Origin: Hymenopus coronatus
Taxonomy: Eukaryota; Arthropoda; Insecta; Mantodea; Hymenopodidae
NCBI GenBank assembly: GCA_030762935.1
Contig: CM060887.1
Location: 12,888,501 to 12,952,500 of the forward strand
Reading direction: 5' to 3'
Length of the DNA stretch: 64,000 bases
The position numbers were made by a program, and so were the translations under genes. The notes beneath the pieces are model-generated. The model saw nothing but the letters and a program-made list of their open reading frames with translations. It was not told the DNA's origin and searched no databases. Positions 53,088-62,429 of the stretch are shown piece after piece; the first letter of the stretch is position 1, and each line of letters begins with the position of its first letter.

Positions 53088-54868
53088 CAGTGACGGCTGG
53101 CATTTAGGGGCACGTGCCCTCCCTAAAACAATTTCAGACAATAATTTCTCCATTATATTATTAGATAAAATGCTATAATCTATAATGCATTTTGTATAAA
53201 TTTAAACCTACCATGCACACTGGACAGTTGTAGTGAAGATGGCTGTCGGAAATAGTAACCGGCCGCATTTTTTGGACACAAACCATTTTGTCATCCTTTG
53301 CGCACATGCAGAAGAATTCAATGCTTTCAGATGCAGTTAATTTGTTGGTGTGGGGTTCAAGGGGCTGAGAGGGGTTCTTTTAGGACACGAAAGCCTCTGT
53401 AGTCATTTGCTGCGCATGCACAAAGAGAAAATAAGAACCGACAATAAGCAAAAATTAAAGTTTGAGTCAAATCCCTGACAAAAATATTTAGCCAAGATTT
53501 CTTCACGTGTAAAAGTAAATAAGAAACATTTCTTAAGTTTGAATGTCTTCTTATTTGAAAACAAAGTTGATCTATAAACCTCCCGAACGAAATATACAAA
53601 AAGAAGCTTATGTGGTAAAAATTTACAAAACAAATGTTGGTACTCGGTATTCTTTCCTCCCTGCCAAGCAGACAACAAGGTACGCTTACATGCCAATGCT
53701 CAGGGCGTACAAGCAGTGTGTTGCATAATTACCCTAATTTTACTAGGAAATAGATTTGAAGCTTCACTTGAAATCAGGAAAAGGCAAAATAACCAATAGT
53801 TATTGAAATTATGAACGAGAATAAACAGTATAATTGACTTGACTTGCGAGAGGTGATTAGTGGCTAGTGTTTTGAGAATGAGTGCTAAGTTACAATATCC
53901 ACCTTAAGAGTAAACTGGTGAAAGAGTGCCTTGAATATACTTCATGTGTTGATGAAACATAATCCGAATACTCTGGAGAATAATTTGGTGAAATTAACTG
54001 CAGAATAATATGCTGATGTATCAGTTGCTAGCATTAAAAGAAATGGCAGTATTAAAACTCGCCTTAAGAGGAAAAATCCTAAACACTGTTAAAAAAGAAA
54101 GGCTATGGTTTGTGAAGTGTACAATTGGTTATAAAGAAAATGCTTAAGACATTAATATCACGATCGCGATCTACTTTACTTTAAGGGTAGTTTCCTTAAT
54201 TTTCTGAGAGAAAAGCGAGCTTCGTTTGTGAAAAAAACATCGTGAACATTGTAATTGACATACATAAGCTATTAAAGTTGTGTAAGGTGAACACTGGAAT
54301 CTTAAACTCAAGTGCATCAGCTGTTAAGATTTGCAGCAGGATCAGCTCACTGATAATGATAAATAGTGAAGGTGATGCTTCGTGTTCAAATTTCAGTTTC
54401 TGACTTAAATCAAAAAATTATGGAAGTACTTTTCAAGTAAAGGATCGATCGAAGGATGGACTTCATCTACAAACAGAAAGGTTTGCATTTCATTTCTACT
54501 GATAGCTTTTAGTATCCACTAATTTTAGTCTGTCGTCATCCATGATCAAGGGGTAACATGCTAGCCTCTGGCTCTGAAGGTCGTGGGTTCAACCTGGCTG
54601 ATTTTTTTTCCAGCATAAAAATACCTTCCTTCATAAGGGAAGTAAAGTCGCTGATACCATGTCATAGATTTATGGCACATGAAAAAAACCCTCAAGCCTG
54701 ATAGAGGCCTCTGAGCAATATTAATGTGTCTTTCGCACCCAAAATAGAATGGGACGCTTAGAACCATAGCAGTTAAAGAGCGTCCATAAATAACATTCAA
54801 TTTAGTTTTAATTTTAGTCAATCTTAAATTTGTGCCCCACCAGATAAATTGGCTATAAGCCGCCACTG
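53088..54868. mobile_element. hAT-like element with 8-base target duplication (1.78 kb)
   Basis: The ends read CAGTGACGGCTGGCATTTAG at the left and, reverse-complemented from the right, CAGTGGCGGCTTATAGCC. Flanks GTCTGCAG (53080-53087) and GTATGCAG (54869-54876) agree in 7 of 8 bases, the duplication length typical of hAT. The CAGTGGCGGCT terminus is common in ZMYM/hAT-type animal elements. I cannot read a transposase in it; short frames such as 53403-53728 have no domain signature. A SINE is inserted at 54548-54803. Confidence 0.78.
54548..54803 (+). repeat. Main SINE with a variant tRNA head
   Basis: The head CATGATCAAGGGGTAACATG and AAGGTCGTGGGTTCAACC differs from the CCCTCCGTGGTGTAATGG type, but the body TTCCTTCATAAGGGAAGTAA, CATGTCATAGATTTATGGCA and TTAAAGAGCGTCCATAAAT is the same family. 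A similar head occurs at 1395-1500. It is inside the hAT-like element. Confidence 0.82.
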
Positions 54869-55066
54869 GTATGCAGTGGGCACAATCCTTTGCTTACAGT
54901 CATTTCTGCCGTAAATGTTTAATGAATTCATGAGATTGCCTTGTGTGAAGTGTAACAGATTACCTCATCCTGTTGAAAGACAGTGTATAAGCATTCATGT
55001 ATATGTGAAATTCCTAAAAGTTTTGCATTTTTACATCAGTGCTGACTCTTGTTAAAAAAAAAAAAA

Positions 55067-55728
55067 CTGATGTGATCCATTCACATTACTTTCTCTACGT
55101 CTCTGCAACAAATTATTGTTAATAAGCTTATTCTTATGCTTAGTTCATATTAATAGAGACAAAAATAGCAGAAATACTCTTATTACTTGCTTACATATAA
55201 GTAGGAGGGAAATAAGGGAGTAGACAAAAGCTGGTTGCTATGTGATTAAAGTTCCTTTGTATGGACAGGAGTTGACAAATTCCATATAAGAAAAGTATTA
55301 AGTATTTTAAAGCTAAAATCAATAACAAGGAATATCTCAAAAATGATCAACTCCATGAAAATATATTGTATAACATAAATTGTGTGTTTTAACGAGCACT
55401 ACATTTTCTATTAAGTAACTTTTTGTCTATCTTCTACGGTTTATCAGTTATGCAAAATTCATTCAGAATATAGATGTCTTCAGAGGCTATTCTCAGAAAA
55501 TTCAAGATATACATTTTATTTGTCACGAAAATATCTTTAATCTCCTATGGTTTTTCAGTTATATACAAATGTCATCCAGAATGAAGAGGTCTTCAGAGAG
55601 TATTCCCATAAAATTCGAGATATACATTTTGTTTGTCATGAAAGTATCTTAAATGTATGGCATTTTAATCAAATTCGTTAAAGCTATTTATGAGAAAATC
55701 AACATTTTCGAAAAATGTTCCATGTGCT
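55067..55728 (-). repeat. Family H copy, 5' truncated, internal duplication
   Basis: Starts CTGATGTGATCCATTCACAT after an A-run. The block around the ACGGTTTATCAGTTATGCAA motif occurs twice (about 55437 and 55545), an internal duplication of about 115 bases. It stops at TTCCATGTGCTGGGGG. Confidence 0.85.
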
Positions 55729-56089
55729 GGGGGTAACAAAGTGAGCAGTGACCTGATAACTCTGGTATACATGCGACCCAGGGAACAAGTCCTTGGGGCT
55801 TCCCATTAGGTCTGGTACCTTTTTTATAAACCGTGTCCTCCTGCGTGCAAAAACTGAAGTACTTGCATACAAGGACATTAAAGTGTCTTACAACCCTGCC
55901 CGTGACTCTCCCACAGATATCACGCCACTGCCACATAAGAGTCCAACCCAATCCGAACAGCTCCCTTTCAGGAAGGGCTCAAATGTTCAGCCCGACTATT
56001 TCTAGTAGTGTTTGAAGTACCATGGGTGCTCAGGGTCTGCAGCGCTTGCACCAGAGCAACTGAAAAGGTTGGAACCTGTACTGGGGCTG
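55729..56089. other. Orphan 360 bp segment between two inverted, truncated family H copies
   Basis: Less AT-rich than its neighbours (CATGCGACCCAGGGAACAAG, CTCCCACAGATATCACGCC). A 70-codon plus-strand frame (55793-56005) shows no domain. Both flanking family H copies break at the same internal point, next to the C/G-rich tract. Confidence 0.5.
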
Positions 56090-56660
56090 GGGGGAATTTT
56101 GACAATTTTGGTTTTCTCAAAAATGGCTCTGATGATTTGGATTAAAATCTCTTTATATTTAAGATATTTACATGACAAAGTGTATATCTTGAGTTTTCTG
56201 GGAATATCCTCTGAAGACCACTTTATTCTGGATTAATTTTCTTGAATTTTGCATAACTGGTAAACCAGAAATAGACAAAAATTACTACACAATAAATGTT
56301 GACCACCTTAAAACACAATTTATTTCACATACGTTGTTTTCATGGATTTGACCATATTCAAGATATTCCTTGTTATTGGTTTCAGTTTTAAAATACTTAA
56401 CTTTTCTCATATGGGAACTTGTCAACTCCAGGCCACGCAAAGAGATGGATTTCAATCCCATAGCAAACACATTTTAAAACATTTAACTCGATTTATCCTA
56501 GCGTATTCCCTTATTTCCCTTCTACTTATAAGGAACTAAGTAACAAGACCGTTGCTGCTAATGTTTATTTCGATTAGCATGAAGTACATAGAAAAATAAG
56601 TTTATTAACAATAGTTGTTATAGAGACATAGGGAAAGTTATGTGAATGTAACACATCAAA
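56090..56660 (+). repeat. Family H copy, 5' truncated
   Basis: Starts GGGGAATTTTGACAATTTTG, continues CTCAAAAATGGCTCTGATG and ends at the weak 3' motif GGGAAAGTTATGTGAATGTA...CATCAAA before a T-run. Confidence 0.82.
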
Positions 56661-57254
56661 TTTTTTTTCTTTCCTATTTCAGACACTGTTAAGGTATTCC
56701 AAATTCCCTAAATAGACGGGCAACAATGACATCATTTTTGAGATTTTTGATGATTATTAATTTATTATATAAAGAGAGACTTTTGTATTTCCATTTACCT
56801 GATGATGTCACTGATTTGCTGAATGACTTGAATTGTTTTGTCAACTTAAGACAGTACTAAAGAAAGGATAGGCGAAACTGAAAGTATACAAAGTCCTATT
56901 AGTTTCAATAGCACAAGAAAGGGATGGGGGAGTATTTTTGTTCACCAAACCTGTACCCAAACATAAGGATCCCATATAACGCTAGGCTTCTAGGAATACT
57001 TTAGTATATATATATACTGAAACATAAGCTGTGCCATGTGAGAATATTGAAATTTTTGTGTCAAATTTCATTTTATACATAAAATATACTATGAACGTTT
57101 GTACGAGTTAAGTAATATCCAGTTCATCAGGATCCAGCTTAATAATAATTAATAGCTTATTCATCTTTCAATTTATACATAAATCATGGCTTTGTCAGTA
57201 TATATATTTACAGCAGTATGTACAAGTAACAGTATTTATAAATTTATGTTTTTA
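56661..57254. other. Unassigned AT-rich stretch
   Basis: About 600 bases with no recognised gene. TATATATATATA at 57005. Confidence 0.35.
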
Positions 57255-59665
57255 AATTCTTGAATGTTGAAGAGTATATGCTCTAAGAGAGCTTTAGTTA
57301 TTGAACATTTAAATTTGTTGTAAAGCAGTTCTTTATAATGTCCAGGTTGGTTCCATAATGGGAAATGTTACTGCAACTCTTATTTGTACGGCAGAATGAA
57401 GTATGTATATAGTTGAAAGCTCTAGTACTGTGTGCTTGATACATGTTGTTTGCTCCTGTTTCTGTGAATGAAGCATGATGTTTCAAGCATATATAGAGAA
57501 GGAAGAGGATATTTAATTCCTGAAATACTGTTTTGCTTGGTGTTTTCACAGGAACTTGCTTTATTATTTTTAATATCTTCTTTTGTAATTTAGATTTGTG
57601 GACATGAGCCATACTGGAATACCATAGGTTAAAATTGAGTGAAGATATCTAAAATTCATAGATCTTAATACACTTATGGTACACACTTTACTTGCTACTC
57701 TGAATGCATAGCATATTTTGGACAATTTGCTGGTTAGATAATCAATATGTGTGTTCCATTTTAGCTCCAAATCTATTCAAACTCTTTAAGAATTTTGTTT
57801 CATTGCCTTTGTCTATGGGGTGACTATTTATGGAAATCTGTAGTTATTTATGTTTTACTTGGACTGAAGTTTATGAAAGTTGATTTATCTACATTTAAGT
57901 GGAACTTACTCCCTGCTAGTCAATTATGTAGCATTATGTTCTTTAGATTTCTATGATTTTCTAGGGCAGAGAGGTTACTGTTTTTATGTATAATATTGGT
58001 GACATCTGCAAATAAAGTTATTCGAATGTCATTGAAAATTTGATGGCAAGACATTTATATAAATTAAGATCAAATAGGTCCCAAAACTGATCCTTGTGGA
58101 ACTCCGTCTTTTGAGGTGCTGAAATAGAATGGCAGCCATTAACTTCGCTTTGGCTAAGATAGACTAAACCAATCATTTGCTATACCTCTTAAGTGGACTT
58201 TATCTAGTGTATCCAATAATATTTTATGATCGACTGTATCGAAAGCCTTTGAAAGATCTAGAAATATACCAACTGCTTGTTGATTATGATCTGTTGCTTT
58301 AAGGATATCATCTACAAGCAGGTGTAGAGCATTCATAATGGACTTGCCTCTTTGAAAACCAAACTGAGAGCGGGTAAACACACATTATCTATTATACATT
58401 ATCTGTTCTAGTATCTTCAAGAACACAGTCAAGATTGAAATAGGTCTATAAAGCTCAGGATTATCCCTGTCTCCTGTTTTGAAGATGGGAAATACTTTAC
58501 CATGTTTTGGATACCTGGGGAAAAGTTCCAGCGCTTAATGAAGCATTACATATATCTGCTAACGGCTCAAAAATATATACTACACAGACTTTAATTACTG
58601 AGTCTGGTATCTGAACCACAGGAATATTTGTTTTTTAAGTTTTTTGAAACATTAATAATTTCAATTTTCCTTACTGGACTTAAGATAGATCGAGTGGATG
58701 TTTTCCTTACCAACATATGTGGGTTCTTTATGTGTGGATTGCAGGGAGTTTGTTTCCAACCATGCTTGAAAAATCGCCCATAAAAGCATTTGCAACATCT
58801 GTTGATTTGTTGATTTCTGGGCACCCTTAAGATTAATTTTCTCATTATTAAATTTAATTGTTCCAGTTTCTTTCTTTACTATCTGCCAGAGGGCTTTACT
58901 TTTGTTTGGTGCATTTAGAATAAATGTAATGTAATTAATGAAGCTAATAAGCATTATAACAGAATAAATCTGCTGTTATACTGCTTTTTAGCTTCATTAA
59001 TTACTTAAGTGTGGATTTGTATGTTTTGTAGTATTTTTCAAAAATCCCGTTAGATGAGGTTTTATTTATTTGGCTAAGCAATCTTTTTCTACTGGTGGAT
59101 GTTAATATCCCCTTTGTGAGCCATCCAGATTTTTTGTTTTCATACTTTTTAGCAAAAAGGCAAGATTGAAGCAATATTTAAATATTGTAAAAAAACATCA
59201 CACTTTACAATGAGATGTGTTGAACTTAGTATGCAACCCCAGTTTTCTTTACCTAGTAGGAAATTCAAATTAAGTTTTCCTTGCTATTGCTCTTATATGT
59301 TTGCTCTGGTGATGCAGTTTCGAGATTAATGTGCATATGCAGCAGAATTGCATTATGGTCTGAAAGACCAGTGTCAATATTTTCACATCTGTAAGTTTTT
59401 TGATTATAATTTGATCAAGGCATATTTCAGAAGTGGTGGTTATACGGGTGGGTGTGCTAATTACGGTTTTTAAATTATATGAGTGAACAATACATAAGAT
59501 TTCTGCTGTATACATACCTTTTGATACAGATTTAGGTTTGTCATTTATGACGCTACATATAAATTTTATTTGACTTATTTTTCAGAGTAACAAGTAATGT
59601 GTCAAATTTCTCTAGAATTGCTTTTATACACCCATCTGGAGCCCTATATATACAAGCAAGTATGA
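57255..59665 (-). pseudogene. CR1/Jockey-type LINE with endonuclease and RT remnants (2.4 kb)
   Basis: From 59650 downward on the minus strand: IILACIYRAPDG (endonuclease block), LKTVISTPTRITTTSEICLD, TGLSDHNAILLHMHINLETA (catalytic SDH of the APE-type endonuclease). Next are LNAPNKSKALWQIVKKETG, the RT start SQFGFQRGKSIMNALHLLVD and FLDLSKAFDTVDHKILLDTL (palm motif with first catalytic Asp). LKWNTHIDYLTSKLSKICYA and FRYLHSILTYGIPVW form the thumb, and NILFLLYICLKH onward the C-terminus. The YADD region is disrupted, though PQGS-type sequence near 58100 is faintly visible. It is the longest LINE here, broken by many frameshifts. A family H copy at 59688 abuts its 5' side. Confidence 0.82.
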
Positions 59666-59687
59666 TTTTACTTTTCTTACTGTTTTT

Positions 59688-60500
59688 ACTTTCACTATAC
59701 ACACTATGTGCCTACATAGTGATAGAGAAGGTATTGTAATACACCCAAAAATTTGATACCAAGATTTCACCAAAAATAAATGTTTTGGGTCCCCCTGATG
59801 AAGAAGAAGAAGAAGAAGAAGAAGAAAAAAAAAAGTGCGTGTTGGGGGGCACCATAGCTGATAAACAAAAAGCCCGTTAAATACCAAACTTGGTATTTAA
59901 GTTTGGTATCTTTCAAGGATGTGACACGAAGATTTTCAAACTACCCTTTACATAGAAGAAATTTTGAAATTTTTGATTTTCTTAAAATCCCCTATATTTA
60001 AGATATTTACTTGCCAAATAAAGTGTATACCTTAAATTATCTGGGAAGAGCATTAAAAGACCTCTTTATTATGGATAACTTTTATAGAATTTTTCATAAC
60101 TGGTAAACCGTTAAGAGATGGGCAAAAACTTACCACACAAAAAATGTAGAGCACATTAAAACACACAATTTATGTTATATACATTCTTTTCATGGAGTTG
60201 ATTGTTTTTGAGGTATTCCTTATTTTTGGTTTCAGTTGAAAAATACACTTTTCTCATACAGGAATTGGTCAACTCCTGTCCACACAATCAAAGGAACTTC
60301 AGTCACATAGCAATCAGCTTTTGGCTTTCACTTTAACCTAGGGTACTCTCTTATTTCGCTTCTACTTACAAGGAAGCAAGTACTAAGACTATTTCTGCTA
60401 ATTTTTTCTCAATTAGCATGAAGTAAATAGAAGCATAAGCTTTTTAACAATAATTTGTAGCAGTGAGGTAGAGAAAGTCATGCGAATGGAACACATCAGA
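59688..60500 (+). repeat. Family H copy, full length (813 bp)
   Basis: Flanked by TTTTT on the left and TTTTTTT on the right. The 5' hairpin ACTTTCACTATACACACTAT pairs with ATAGTGATAGAGAAGG. In place of GT repeats it has a (GAA)n tract at 59798-59829. The 3' end GAGGTAGAGAAAGTCATGCG...CATCAGA is intact. Confidence 0.92.
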
Positions 60501-61294
60501 TTTTTTTCAATAAGAATACTGGTTCAAAACATTTTTCCTCATTAAGATGGATTGAGCTTCTCAGGGTTTTAGTGTTTTGCATGATCATTACCATACCAGA
60601 GAGAAGAGAGTACTGGTGTTATGACATCCTGTGTAGCACTTTTAACTCTGCCACCAGATTTAAGGAGTGCAATCTAAGGTAAGGAATTTCTGGCAAATGA
60701 CTCTTCATTCAATAGGGAGTACCCAACTAGAGCAACCAGTGAATGCTAACAACTTCATTATGTACGAAAAAGTAACAATTATATAGTGGGTAATTTCAGT
60801 ACCTACTTCATTTTAAGAACAATCTCAAGTAATGGAAACAGAAAAGAACAGGAGTACACTTATTTATATTTTGTATGGATAACAGCTAGCATCTTCTCAG
60901 TTTTATGAGTTCATTCTCTTCTCAACCTGTATTATTTTAGAAAAACATTGTCCCATCTCCTACATTTGTTGCACTTTCTGTCGTGCATATGTGTAGCCCA
61001 GTGTTAGGAGCAAAATGTTAATTTCAAATCTAGATACTTGTAAGTTTATAAGAAAGCTATTCATGATGCGCCTAAATAGTGTCAATATTCTGGGATTCTA
61101 AAACGTCAGACACCATCAGGCGCCATTTCATTTTTTTATGAGTTATGACTGCTCCAATCAATGATTGTGTTTTTCCTTATGCCTATAATCAATTTATGTT
61201 TGGTTTGTCACAAACATTCAAGGAGTTTAAAAATATTGTATTGCAAAAACATAACCTGATGGTCTTTATTTTTTTTTTTTTTAAATAGCAAATA
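60501..61294. other. Unassigned stretch
   Basis: About 800 bases with no recognised exon or transposon. T-run at 61268-61282 just before a mariner. Confidence 0.35.
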
Positions 61295-61295
61295 T

Positions 61296-62428
61296 GAGGG
61301 TCGGCTGATAAGCTCCGGGCCTCACACAGATATGACACCACCAAGCCAGTTAGATGGTAGCATCGTATAGTTTAACTCTAGAATAGCTTGCATCTATAGT
61401 TACAGTTCAATAGCTTGTTTAGTTTTCGAATGACAGCATTTTAAACAAGGCAACTTTAGAGTTTCCACGAAAATGGATGATTTGGAAAAACGAGCATGAT
61501 TAAATACTTCCATTTGAAAAGCTTAATGCTGAAGAAATCAAGGAGGAAATGGACAGTACTATGCCCCTTCATATTCAATTATTAAAAGTTGGGTTGCGCA
61601 GTTTAAAATGGGACATACGAGCACTAGTGATGAGCCTCGCTCTGTAAAAGTGACAGTGCTAGATAGCATTGAAAAAATTCATCGTGAAGTACTGGAAGAC
61701 CGCAGATTAAAGTTGTTTGAGATAGTAGAAGCTCTAAACACATTAAAAGAACATGCAGGTAATATTTAAAAAATGTTTTGGGCTTTCACAAGATCTGTGC
61801 AAGATGGGTGCCGCATTTGTTGACACCTGATCAAAAGTTGAAAAGAAAAATTGTTTCTGTTAAGAATGTGGAGCTCTACCATAAAAATCGCCGTGAATTT
61901 TTGAGATGGCTTATTACCATGGATGAAACTTGGATACATCACTACACTCCAGAAAGTAAATCACAATCAAAACAGTGGATTGAGCCCGGTGAATCAACTC
62001 CAAAAAAGGCAGAGTCAATTTTGTCAGCTAACAAGGTTATGGCAATTGTTTTCTGAGATGCTCAGGGAATTATTTTTATTGATTACTTGGAAAAGGGTAA
62101 AAGAACTCATTTGGGAGGAAAAAAAAAAAAAGCATTGTTTCATCACGACAATGCTCCGACCCATCGTTCAGTCATTGCAATGGCAAAAATGTGCGAATTC
62201 AAGTTGGAATTGCTTAACATCCACTGTATTTGCCAGATCTAGCAACAGTCAACAGCTATTTTGTGGACCTTTATAAATCACACTACAGAGATGGTTTAAT
62301 AAAATTAATACACCAATATGATAACTGTATTAGCCTTTCTGGAGATTATATTGAGGAAAAAAAAGAAAGAAAAAAAAAAAAATTGCTGCTTTCATTGAGA
62401 GGTCCGGGACTTATTAGCCGACCCTAGC
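61296..62428 (+). mobile_element. Mariner element with both TIRs, disabled transposase (1.13 kb)
   Basis: The left end GAGGGTCGGCTGATAAGCTC and the right end, reverse-complemented, TAGGGTCGGCTAATAAGTCC form imperfect TIRs of about 27 bases. Transposase remnants: a start near 61473 (MDDLEKRA, then stop), FKMGHTSTSDEPRSVKVTV, IHREVLEDRRLKLFEIVEAL (second HTH), DLLTPDQKLKRKI-type sequence, and MDETWIHHYTPESKSQSKQW with the first catalytic Asp (61920). HHDNAPTHRSVIAMAKM follows with the second Asp (about 62137). The third-Asp block is damaged (NIHCIYQI/CLPDLAT around 62221). The C-terminus reads HYRDGLIKLIHQYDNCISLS. It is the same lineage as 6961-7800. The poly(A) near 62355-62380 has expanded. 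Confidence 0.9.
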
Positions 62429-62429
62429 A

